A stretch of DNA of 63,141 bases from positions 1-63,141 of the forward strand of contig DWXS01000047.1 of NCBI GenBank assembly GCA_019119045.1. Direction: 5' to 3'. This document shows positions 56,066 to 63,141 of the stretch, piece by piece. Origin of the DNA: Candidatus Mailhella merdavium (lineage in GTDB: Bacteria > Desulfobacterota > Desulfovibrionia > Desulfovibrionales > Desulfovibrionaceae). Made by a program: the position numbers and the translations under genes. A model generated the notes under the pieces. It saw nothing but the letters and a program-made list of their open reading frames with translations. It was not told where the DNA came from and did not search any database. Numbering within the stretch: the first letter of the stretch is position 1; each line of letters begins with the position of its first letter.

Positions 56066-57568
56066 TTACGATTTTTCATCAAAACGCATGGTCATGCGCT
56101 TCTGGGTATCAAAGGGCGTCCATCCGGGATTGCCGTTCTTCGCAAAGCTTACCCAGGCCGAGTGCATGGCCTCGGCAAGAGCCTGCGGGGGGGTATCTCC
56201 GAGATTCTTTTTCGAGGCTTCCGTTGTCTTGAACACGAAAGGAACGTCGCAACTGTGCGCCGCCCCCAGCTTCGCCCCGGACTTGCCGACAACGGGGCTT
56301 TTCCAGGCGAAGGAATAGGCCCAGGCCCGGCCTCCTCCGGCCACCTGCGATTCCAACACCTTGTTTGCGGGCATACGGAAAATGAAGTCGCCCTGCATGG
56401 CCGTGAACAGTTCCCCCGGCGTGTCTCCCCGGCCGGCCTTGCGGTACCGTTCCACCAGATCCGGATCAAGATGCGCGGAACGGATCAGACGCTGCGCCGC
56501 GTCCGGCCCGATGTTCGCAATGGCACCCCCGGGTACGGTATAGTTGCGCCATTCCTGCTCCGCTGAACCCACGAGAATGTCAATATCTTTTGTCTGTCCT
56601 TCGCGAATGGCATCCACCGGACGCATGGGAAGAATTTCGCCGTCAAACCAGGGTTTGAACACGGCCACGTTTCCACCGGTCATATCCGCCCAGGCGTCAT
56701 CTGTGGATTTGGAACCGACAAATTTCGTATACGTCACCAGCTTTTCAAAGGGCATGGCCGCCACGGCTTCGCGCGTCGGAGCTATTCCGTAAAAGGCAAA
56801 GAGCTGGGCGGCTGCCTTGTCCGCCGTTTCCGGATCATACTGAGCAAGCGCCGCAGGACTCTGGAGAATCGCACGCCGGAACAGCCCGCGCGCAGGAGGA
56901 GACACCAGCAGCGAGGAAATATGCGTTGCGCCCGCGGATTGACCGAACACGGTCACGTTGTCGGGATCGCCGCCGAAGGCCGCAATATTTTCCTGCACCC
57001 AGCGCAGAGCGAGCGTCATGTCGCGCAGGGCGATATTTGCCGGAACGCCGGGGATCTTCAAAAAACCGTCCACATTTACGCGGTAATTCGCCGTCACCAG
57101 CACTATGCCGTCACGGGCGAAAGCCTCCCCGTTGAAACGGGGATCGTTATTGTCGCAGTTCGTACTGCCGCCGCCGGGAATCCAGAGCATGACCGGGCAC
57201 TTTGTCGCCCCCGGAGCGGGCGTCCAGATGTTCAGACGCAGACAGTCGCCGCCTCCCGTCACGCCGCCGGGCACATCCCGGGAAGCCTGAAGAGGAATGT
57301 CCCCAGGCGTCACGGCCTCCACCGTGCCGCTCCAGGCATCGACAAATTCCGGAGCGGCCAGCCGCTGCGCCCCCACATAGGGGTTCTTTCCGCAGGGTAC
57401 CCCCCGGAAAACATGCACGCCGTTGACGACGCTCCCCTTTAACGAACCCAGACGGCATTTCACCACCGGTCCGTCAGAAGAGGCCAGGGCCTGAAGAGGA
57501 AAAGGAAGCATGGCCGCTGCGGCCACGCCGGACAAAGCCCGCACAAAGGAACGACGGGAAAGATACAT
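56066..57568 (-). CDS. Tat-exported type B carboxylesterase
   Basis: 500 residues. The N-terminus MYLSRRSFVRALSG is a Tat twin-Arg signal, with cleavage near LQALAS. The alpha/beta-hydrolase carboxylesterase domain has an oxyanion loop in VMLWIPGGG, the nucleophile Ser in VTVFGQSAGATH, the acid residue probably in VGSAEQEWRNY, and the catalytic His in GAAHSCDVPFVF. It would hydrolyse esters outside the cytoplasmic membrane. It follows the SLC13 carrier gene on the same strand after 135 bases, so it may release a carboxylate that the carrier then imports. An AGGAG ribosome site precedes the ATG. Confidence 0.9.
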   Translation of the reverse strand: MYLSRRSFVRALSGVAAAAMLPFPLQALASSDGPVVKCRLGSLKGSVVNGVHVFRGVPCGKNPYVGAQRLAAPEFVDAWSGTVEAVTPGDIPLQASRDVPGGVTGGGDCLRLNIWTPAPGATKCPVMLWIPGGGSTNCDNNDPRFNGEAFARDGIVLVTANYRVNVDGFLKIPGVPANIALRDMTLALRWVQENIAAFGGDPDNVTVFGQSAGATHISSLLVSPPARGLFRRAILQSPAALAQYDPETADKAAAQLFAFYGIAPTREAVAAMPFEKLVTYTKFVGSKSTDDAWADMTGGNVAVFKPWFDGEILPMRPVDAIREGQTKDIDILVGSAEQEWRNYTVPGGAIANIGPDAAQRLIRSAHLDPDLVERYRKAGRGDTPGELFTAMQGDFIFRMPANKVLESQVAGGGRAWAYSFAWKSPVVGKSGAKLGAAHSCDVPFVFKTTEASKKNLGDTPPQALAEAMHSAWVSFAKNGNPGWTPFDTQKRMTMRFDEKS

Positions 57569-57703
57569 GACGAAACTCCTGAAAAGACAATATTGGAGAT
57601 ATCTTCTGTCTGAAAACAGACGGAGCCGCCGGAGAATGAAGACGCCACATCATGAGCTGAATGGTTCCGTCACTCTCCGGTCCGGCTTATCGCGATAAGA
57701 TGA

Positions 57704-59164
57704 TTAGAAAATCATGGAGCCCACGACGGCAATGACCAGACTCATCAAGGCCCAGGAGGCCAGAATAACTATGGGGGAGGACTTCCAGACGCTTCTTGTA
57801 TCCGACCATTCGTTTCCATGCAGCAGAGCCGCGCTGGAGCTGGCCGCAGGCGTCAGGAAAGCAAGATGCACGCCCATGACCACCATGATGACCGGCAGTT
57901 CCGGCCCCACATTCATGTTGACGCAATAGCTGTAGATGACGGGCATGAGCGCAACGCCCACGGCGCCGTTGTTGATGAACTGGGTCAGGATGGTAGCCAG
58001 CAGCCCCATGCAGAGCGCAAAGAACAACGGAGATCCGCTGCCGAACAGGGGTTCGAGGACTTTCATCAGGAAGGGAGTGATCCCGCTTTCATCGGCGGCC
58101 ATGGCCCCGGAAAGAGGCTGCACCATGGCAAGGATGAAGATAATCCCCCATGCCACGCCGGAATCCACCATGGGCTTGAATTGCAGCAGCGGCTTGCCGT
58201 CTATCTTGATGAAGCACATCACGCCCACCAGGAACATGCAAATTCCCGTATTGCCAATCCCCTTGAGGAAGCGTGCAACCATGAAATCGCCGGGCAGGAA
58301 GGCGGGCATGAGCAGCAGCGCAACAAGAGCGAAAAGGAAAAACAGCACAAGTTTCTGTACCCGGTTCAGCACCAGACTGCCTTCCGTATCCAGTTTGCTC
58401 GGATCCAGATTCTTCAGCTTGCTCACATCCGGACGGAACACATACTTGCCGATCAGAATGAACAGCAGTGAACACAAGGCGCAGGCCACAAAGGCAATCA
58501 GCATGTACTTGGCGTAATCGATATGTGTGCCGGACATGGTTTCATAGGCACTCATCACGGTCAGAGCAGCCTGTTTGAAGGGAATGAGCGCCATGCCCAC
58601 CTGCGCGGCGTAGACGATGCCGAACACCATCATGGTCGGATAGCCCTCGCCTCTCTTGTAGCCGCACACGTCGCACACCCCGTACAGAATGCTCCAGCCT
58701 ATGACTGCGGCGGGCGATGCGCTGGTAAGACCGCCGAGCAGCATAATCGAGGCAAGAAAAGTATAGGTGAACAGCCAGGGCTTGCCCGCCACCGCCTTAC
58801 GGGTGATGAACCACAGGGAAATGAATTTGGAAAGACCGTAATAATTGATGGTGGCGCAGAACACGAAGATGAAGAACATCATCACGACGATGGGGTCGCC
58901 GAAACTTTTGTTCAGAAGCACTCCCGGCTTCATCCCCCCGATCAGGGTAAGAGCCAGCAGACCGGCGATACTGGGCCAGATGATGTCAATGAATATCCAG
59001 CCATACAGTACGCCGAGAAAAATGCCGATGAGGTTCATCCCCAGAGGGGTGAGAGGCTCCATCGGTGGCAGTTGTCCGAAACCGAACATGATCACAAGGC
59101 AAATCAGCGAATGGACAAAGTACATTGCGTCCTTTTTTTCAAAAAAGGCATGCTGAGCGGCCAT
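57704..59164 (-). CDS. SLC13/DASS-family divalent anion or dicarboxylate transporter
   Basis: 486 residues with about 11-12 membrane helices, including the paired hairpin loops SASPAAVIGWS (about residue 150) and NNGAVGVALMPV (about 405-415), which carry the SNT/NNG substrate and sodium motifs of DASS carriers. It starts MAAQHAFFEKKDAMYF. It probably imports a C3-C5 carboxylate or related anion with sodium. It begins 4 bases after the flavoprotein gene, so the two are co-transcribed. A GAAGGAG ribosome site precedes the ATG. Confidence 0.9.
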   Translation of the reverse strand: MAAQHAFFEKKDAMYFVHSLICLVIMFGFGQLPPMEPLTPLGMNLIGIFLGVLYGWIFIDIIWPSIAGLLALTLIGGMKPGVLLNKSFGDPIVVMMFFIFVFCATINYYGLSKFISLWFITRKAVAGKPWLFTYTFLASIMLLGGLTSASPAAVIGWSILYGVCDVCGYKRGEGYPTMMVFGIVYAAQVGMALIPFKQAALTVMSAYETMSGTHIDYAKYMLIAFVACALCSLLFILIGKYVFRPDVSKLKNLDPSKLDTEGSLVLNRVQKLVLFFLFALVALLLMPAFLPGDFMVARFLKGIGNTGICMFLVGVMCFIKIDGKPLLQFKPMVDSGVAWGIIFILAMVQPLSGAMAADESGITPFLMKVLEPLFGSGSPLFFALCMGLLATILTQFINNGAVGVALMPVIYSYCVNMNVGPELPVIMVVMGVHLAFLTPAASSSAALLHGNEWSDTRSVWKSSPIVILASWALMSLVIAVVGSMIF

Positions 59165-59168
59165 GGCG

Positions 59169-60929
59169 CTACTCCTTCACCCCGGACGGGGCGGCCATAT
59201 TGAGGCTGTCGTCGTTGAAACGGAAATTGTCCTGATAATAACGGGTCACAGGGAGGGGGTATGTTTCCAGGGGAACGGGCTTCCACGTCATATCGACTGC
59301 GCCGTTCTCTCCTCTGGCAAGTTCCAGCCAGGCCAGATAGAGGGAATTGTCGCGCGACGGGAAATCCTCACGGTAGTGCCCTGCGCGGCTTTCCTTCCGC
59401 TCCAGCGAAGCGCGCAGATACAGCTCGCTGACAAAGGCCATGGAACGAACTTCTCGCAGCTTGAGCAGGTAATGAGGATCGTCCGCCCGCATGGCGGGAA
59501 CATCCTCTTCCCGTATGCGGCGTATTTCCTCCAGCGCACGGGACAAGGCCTTTCCGTTTTTGAGGATGGAAACGTCGTACGGGAACATGACCGTCTGAAT
59601 GCGGGTCAACACCTGCTTGGGGGCAAGCCCCGAATCCCGGCCCAGCGGCGCATAGATTTCCTCCCGGAAACGTCCGCACTCCGCACTTTCCGGGCAGTTC
59701 ACATGCTCGTGTTCCTCCAGATACTGCGCGGCTCCTTCGCCGGCCAGATGTCCCGTCACGGAGGTAGTCATCAGAGCGAAGCCGCCAGCATACACGCCGG
59801 GTTCCGTACTGCGCGCCGTACCTGCGGCAAAAAGCCCCGGCACGGAGGTATGTCCCGTGACGTCGGCATGCATACCGCCATAGGAAATGGTCATCTGCGG
59901 CAGCCATTCGGTATTGTCCCGGAACAGATCCATTCCGAGCGAGCGCAGTTTTTCATAATTGAGCAACTGCCATCCGTTCTGAGGCTTGAGCAGCACCAGA
60001 TCATCCGGATTGATGCGGCTGATATCGAAAAATATGGGGCCGCGCCCGGCACGGATTTCCATGGCCATGGCAATGGTGGTGTAGTGAGGGTCGGTATTCG
60101 CTCCCAGTACGGGCGAGTAACGCTCCATAAAGGATTCGCCCTTCGCATTCACGAAACGTCCGCCCAGAGGCATGAGCGTCGTCTGGCCTTCCCAGCCGAA
60201 GTAGCGGGGCATGTTCCATACCCGGCCGAACTCGAAATCGCGGAGAATCGCCCCCGCGTTCCAGGCCATTTCCACGCCTTCGCCCGTAGGGGTATTCTTA
60301 CCATAGGAGGTTTTCCACCCGCCGACGCCCGAAGCGGCAATCACCACCTGTGCCCGGAAGATATAAAAATCCCCGTTGATCGAATCGAAGCCCACGGCTC
60401 CGCATACGCGCTCCCCGTTCTGGAGCAGATCCGTGATCATGATCCTGCCGAGCCGCGTTACCTTGCGGCCCTTGAGACGCTCCACCAGCTTTTTCACCAT
60501 CAGTTCGCCGCCTCGCCCCTTGAGGCTGGCGGGATACAGACGCACATGTGGCAGACCGCGTTGCGGTACGGCCTTGAGAGAACCGTCCTCCTTGCGGAAA
60601 AATTCACACCCGTAGGCCTGATAATCCGCCATGCGATCATGCGAACGGCGAAGTATTTCCGCCATCTGCGGCTGATCACAGAGTCCGTCGAAATAGTACA
60701 CGAAGTCCGCAAGCCAGTCGTCGACATTCTCATCCGGCATCACGGCGTCGAAATCGCCGCCCGCCATGGCCATAAGGCCGCCCCAGTCCTTCGGGCCCTT
60801 GTCCACGATGACGACGGAACGATCCGGCATGAGTTCGGTGAAACGATTAGCATCCCACAGTCCGGCGGAGCCGCCGCCGACAATGAGCAGATCGCAGTCC
60901 ACTGTATGTTCCACGTCCCGATCAGGCAT
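59169..60929 (-). CDS. Fumarate reductase/AprA-like FAD-dependent flavoprotein
   Basis: 586 residues from the ATG at 60929 (GGAGGAA upstream). An N-terminal dinucleotide site LLIVGGGSAGLWDANRF is followed by IVDKGPKDWGGLMAMAGGD. Then come AASGVGGWKTSYGKNTPTGEG (FAD) and the catalytic-domain region MTISYGGMHADVTGHTSVPGL. The FAD C-site is LFAAGTARSTEPGVYAGGF, and the C-terminal helical domain carries RKESRAGHYREDFPSRD. This layout fits the succinate dehydrogenase/fumarate reductase/adenylylsulfate reductase family, with no signal peptide, so it acts in the cytoplasm. With its ferredoxin partner it probably reduces or oxidises an organic acid rather than APS, given the carrier and esterase in the operon. 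Confidence 0.88.
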   Translation of the reverse strand: MPDRDVEHTVDCDLLIVGGGSAGLWDANRFTELMPDRSVVIVDKGPKDWGGLMAMAGGDFDAVMPDENVDDWLADFVYYFDGLCDQPQMAEILRRSHDRMADYQAYGCEFFRKEDGSLKAVPQRGLPHVRLYPASLKGRGGELMVKKLVERLKGRKVTRLGRIMITDLLQNGERVCGAVGFDSINGDFYIFRAQVVIAASGVGGWKTSYGKNTPTGEGVEMAWNAGAILRDFEFGRVWNMPRYFGWEGQTTLMPLGGRFVNAKGESFMERYSPVLGANTDPHYTTIAMAMEIRAGRGPIFFDISRINPDDLVLLKPQNGWQLLNYEKLRSLGMDLFRDNTEWLPQMTISYGGMHADVTGHTSVPGLFAAGTARSTEPGVYAGGFALMTTSVTGHLAGEGAAQYLEEHEHVNCPESAECGRFREEIYAPLGRDSGLAPKQVLTRIQTVMFPYDVSILKNGKALSRALEEIRRIREEDVPAMRADDPHYLLKLREVRSMAFVSELYLRASLERKESRAGHYREDFPSRDNSLYLAWLELARGENGAVDMTWKPVPLETYPLPVTRYYQDNFRFNDDSLNMAAPSGVKE

Positions 60930-61191
60930 GGTATTCCTCCCTGTCTCGCAGATCGTTGCCTTCCACATTCTCAAAGGCGGGTCCGGGAAAGACCGGAGGC
61001 AGTTTTTCCTTGAAGGGATGCACAAATATAGCCCCGGCAGGGCAAACTCGTTCGCAAATGAAACAGGTCATGCAGTCGTCGGGGTAGGCTATGACGGCCT
61101 TCCCCCCGCGCAGTCGGATGGTATCCAGCGGACATTTCTCCGCACAGACTCCACAGCCGACGCATTTTTCCGCGTCTATGCGCTGAATCAT
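60922..61191 (-). CDS. 2x[4Fe-4S] ferredoxin, partner of the flavoprotein
   Basis: 89 residues. Two cluster motifs: CVGCGVCAEKCPLDTI and CMTCFICERVCPAGAI. A C-terminal extension (about residues 60-89, Pro/Glu-rich) resembles the tail of AprB-type electron carriers. It overlaps the flavoprotein gene by 8 bases, so the two subunits are made together and probably form a complex. A GAGGA ribosome site precedes the ATG. Confidence 0.9.
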   Translation of the reverse strand: MIQRIDAEKCVGCGVCAEKCPLDTIRLRGGKAVIAYPDDCMTCFICERVCPAGAIFVHPFKEKLPPVFPGPAFENVEGNDLRDREEYHA

Positions 61192-61344
61192 GGTTTTTCC
61201 TCAACATGTTCAACGGTCTGTATTCCGCCGCCAAAAGGGCGCAAACCAAGACCAGAGGCCAGGAAAATGTTCCGACCTCATGAGCGGCGGGTTACCCCTC
61301 CGTTTCGGGAGGGGGAAAACCTGTCTTTATTTCCGCGTCAGAAA

Positions 61345-61878
61345 CTACACCTGCATACGCAGGGGGAACTTGAAGCCTATGGCGCCGGTGGGGCAGCTGG
61401 TGCGGCAGTTGGCGCAGTGCCAGCATTCATCGCCGAAGGCTACTTCCGGCCGATCACGATCTTCCAGATGCCGGAGAACAAGCACATAGCCGGGGCAGTC
61501 TTCCACGCAGGTGCCGCAGCCCTTGCAATGGCCGCAGTGGAAGCAGCGGGCCGCTTCCTTCATGGCCTGCTCCCTGGTATAGCCGGCCTTGATTTCGCTG
61601 AAATCAAGACGGTTTTCCTCGGCCTGCTTCTGGGCTTTTACCTTTTCATACTGGCTTATGCCGTAGATTTCCTCGATGGCAACCACATGAGGAGCTTCGC
61701 GTCCGGCCATGTCGTCGCGAGCTTCAAGCATGTCGTCGTCGTTGATCACCCAGACGCGGGCATCTTCTCCGGTAAGCAGCGCATGAACGCCGAAGGCTGC
61801 ACGACGTCCGTCCCCGACGGCACGGGCGATGGAAGAAGGCCCTGCGGACACATCCCCGGCCGCAAACACGGCCTTCAG
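61345..61878 (-). pseudogene. C-terminal fragment of a GltD-like oxidoreductase with two [4Fe-4S] motifs
   Basis: About 175 residues remain. The fragment opens in the middle of an FAD-binding motif (LKAVFAAGDVSAGPSS, then IARAVGDGRRAAFGV), as in the second half of glutamate-synthase small-subunit-like NAD(P)H oxidoreductases. It ends with CFHCGHCKGCGTCVEDCP and CWHCANCRTSCPTGAI iron-sulfur motifs. An in-frame TGA lies just upstream of the homology, and the whole N-terminal half is missing. It would have fed electrons to the downstream ferredoxin-flavoprotein pair. A GTG inside the FAD motif is not a credible functional start. Confidence 0.82.
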
Positions 61879-61879
61879 G

Positions 61880-62147
61880 GAACAGCGTCAACAACTACCA
61901 TCTCATGCTGCGCTATGTGAGGCAGGGACTGGGTGTTGCCATAATGGACGAAATGTGTCTTATGGCCAGCTCCTACGGCACATCATGGAGCGGTATCGTG
62001 TCCTATCCTCTGGACACCATACTGCCCAGCGTCCGCTGCGGCATCCTCCTGCGCCGACACAAGCATCTCAGTCCGCAGGCTTCCGCGCTCATCGAAAAAA
62101 TCCGCAGTGAGCTGCCGCACAGCGATCCCCTTCCCTGCGCCAATTAA
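61880..62147 (+). pseudogene. C-terminal fragment of a LysR-family regulator
   Basis: About 85 residues. The frame NSVNNYHLMLRYVRQGLG followed by VAIMDEMCL and the ending LRRHKHLSPQASALIEKI match the end of a LysR substrate-binding domain. The helix-turn-helix half is absent. It abuts the truncated oxidoreductase fragment on the opposite strand, as expected if one deletion removed the shared divergent promoter region and both 5' halves. A hairpin follows the stop codon. Confidence 0.8.
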
Positions 62148-62157
62148 ATTCTGAAGC

Positions 62158-62188
62158 GTCTCCCGTCCCCGGATTCCCGACGGGAGAC
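62158..62188 (+). terminator. Hairpin after the LysR fragment
   Basis: GTCTCCCGTC pairs with GACGGGAGAC around 11 bases; no strong T-run follows. Confidence 0.55.
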
Positions 62189-62592
62189 ACCGAAAAATCC
62201 AAAAGCGCAATATCTGCATGGGACACGTTATGCCCGACAGCAGCTCATTTTTTCTTGTCGTTTTCGTTTGGGCCTGATGTCCGGCTGTTTGCTGAAGAAA
62301 GTATATCTGCGGCAGGTCTCTGTCGGCAGAAATATGGACCGCATACGCCCGCCTTATTCAGACACGCGACATTCTGTATAGCCCATACAGCCATTCTGGC
62401 ATTCAACAAAAGACATGTTTCCCTGAAGGGGATTCACGGCATCTCTGATTCTGAAACGACTTTCCCGTCCTGACTCATGTTTTTCAGGGTACGGAAAAAC
62501 CTGTATAATAACGCAGGAAAAATTTCTGGCTTATTCAAGCTTCGCGTCGTCTGCCACAACGATTAAGAACGTACCATTGGGCCCTCTTCATA
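62189..62592. other. Intergenic region, about 400 bp
   Basis: No gene, RNA or clear promoter that I can support. Confidence 0.4.
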
Positions 62593-62653
62593 AAAAAGGC
62601 ACCTTTCCGATACGATAAAGCCGTTCAGCCCATCGTACAGAAAAGGTGCCTTT
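62593..62653 (-). terminator. Terminator of the Mop-domain gene
   Basis: Minus strand: AAAGGCACCTTTT pairs with AAAGGTGCCTTT across a 35-base loop that itself can pair (CTGTACGATG with CGTATCG partly), ending in TTTTTT. Located about 120 bases after the stop codon. Confidence 0.75.
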
Positions 62654-62772
62654 GTAACCAAGTATCTGCCCGCGGCAGATATTCTCAGCATATGCAAACC
62701 TTCAGATCAAAGTCCTCATAATCTGCGCTCTGCCAGACATAACGGGGATGAAGCCCCCCGCACTTACTCAAG

Positions 62773-63141
62773 TTATTTTTTTGCCGCAAGAATCACATAC
62801 GGAGCCTTAATGGCGGCCTGCACGCGTACACCTTCGGCAATTCCAGCTTCATCCGCACTGTCCACAGTACAAACAGAGGTTAAGCTGTCACCGTTATCCA
62901 GCTCAACGGCAATACTTGCCATAATTTCGCCCTTTTTCACAGCCTTCACCTTACCGGGCAACATATTCCGGGAGGAAAGGACATAATCTTCCATATCGCG
63001 GGTGAGCAGCACATTGACGCCCTTCACCATAGCCAGCACTTCACGACCGGGCTTAAGGCCAAGAGTTTCCGTACTCTTGCAGGTGACGATGGCGGCAAGT
63101 TTCAAACCACCTTTCAATTCAATGTCAATCTCATCATTGAC
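62773..63141 (-). CDS. Mop (molybdate/tungstate-binding) domain protein, 5' end cut by window edge
   Basis: The frame is open to the last base of the window (VNDEIDIELKGGLKLAAI at the edge), so the N-terminus is missing. Two Mop/TOBE repeats are seen: the end of the first (KLAAIVTCKSTETLGL, then KPGREVLAMVKGVNVLL) and a complete second (SSRNMLPGKVKAVKKGEI through VQAAIKAPYVILAAKK). This is a molbindin-type di-Mop unit or the C-terminus of a ModE regulator; the missing part decides which. It binds molybdate or tungstate oxyanions, fitting a sulfate-reducer's many Mo/W enzymes. Confidence 0.85.
   Translation of the reverse strand, partial: VNDEIDIELKGGLKLAAIVTCKSTETLGLKPGREVLAMVKGVNVLLTRDMEDYVLSSRNMLPGKVKAVKKGEIMASIAVELDNGDSLTSVCTVDSADEAGIAEGVRVQAAIKAPYVILAAKK

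Noticed and set aside
59169..61191. Flavoprotein-ferredoxin pair as adenylylsulfate reductase (aprBA)
   Set aside because: The ferredoxin is much shorter than AprB and the context is a carboxylate carrier and an esterase rather than sat or qmo genes, so an organic-acid reductase is favoured.

Overview
The window reads as chromosome of a Desulfovibrionaceae-type deltaproteobacterium, probably gut-associated. This is inferred from gene content and base composition, not from any search. Most genes are GC-rich (high fifties percent by eye). Supporting signs are an RluA-CoaE fusion, NtrC-type two-component systems paired with a ZraP-like protein, a membrane pyrophosphatase, and AprBA/fumarate-reductase-like redox genes beside an SLC13 transporter. 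Two stretches are clearly AT-rich and look foreign: the left edge (1-540) and the centre of a DNA methyltransferase gene (about 27290-27880).

Layout. 1-850: an AT-rich secreted-protein gene lying next to the 3' end of tRNA-Glu. 926-12593: mostly housekeeping, with a cell-wall L,D-transpeptidase operon, pyrE, purB, an FmdB zinc ribbon, a 36-residue basic protein, a hotdog thioesterase overlapping an RluA-CoaE fusion, gpsA, prmC, a cysteine hydrolase and dapA. 12811-15991: a metal-inducible-looking unit of a free HMA chaperone and a Zn/Cd/Pb P-type ATPase that lacks its own HMA domain, then a DMT exporter. 16269-18989: an SF1 helicase with a C-terminal nuclease-like domain. 19226-23390: an NMT1/SsuABC-like ABC transporter bracketed by two homologous FmdE-like proteins, behind a promoter whose spacer is a perfect palindrome and ending in a strong terminator. 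23489-26375: methionine transporter metNIQ. 26496-28202: a solitary type III-like Mod methyltransferase with an APPY motif and an AT-rich target-recognition region. 28579-29953: an orphan FlgC-like rod protein, a membrane protein and rnhA. 30559-39224: uvrC, purF, an NYN nuclease-like gene, then hisS-aspS-def.

39728-50126: two paralogous sensor kinase/NtrC regulator pairs on either side of the H+-pyrophosphatase gene. The second pair is divergent from a zraP-like gene that has a textbook sigma-54 promoter and two upstream palindromes. 50548-54681: a lipoprotein 5'-nucleotidase, an SPFH/SHOCT protein and a zinc-ribbon membrane protein. 55016-55691: an FMN reductase followed by a perfect 21-bp palindrome. 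56066-61191: a probable uptake-and-reduction operon consisting of a 2x[4Fe-4S] ferredoxin, a fumarate-reductase-like flavoprotein, an SLC13 carrier and a Tat-exported carboxylesterase. At about 61878 a GltD-like oxidoreductase fragment abuts a LysR fragment, as expected from one deletion (or misassembly) that removed the 5' halves of a divergent pair. The right edge cuts through a Mop-domain (molybdate-binding) gene.

The strongest candidates for something new are the FmdE-like pair with its ABC transporter and palindromic promoter, the esterase/SLC13/flavoprotein/ferredoxin cluster with its damaged regulator end, and the methyltransferase with a possibly inactive or switchable catalytic motif. 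All calls come from reading the sequence; no database search was possible.
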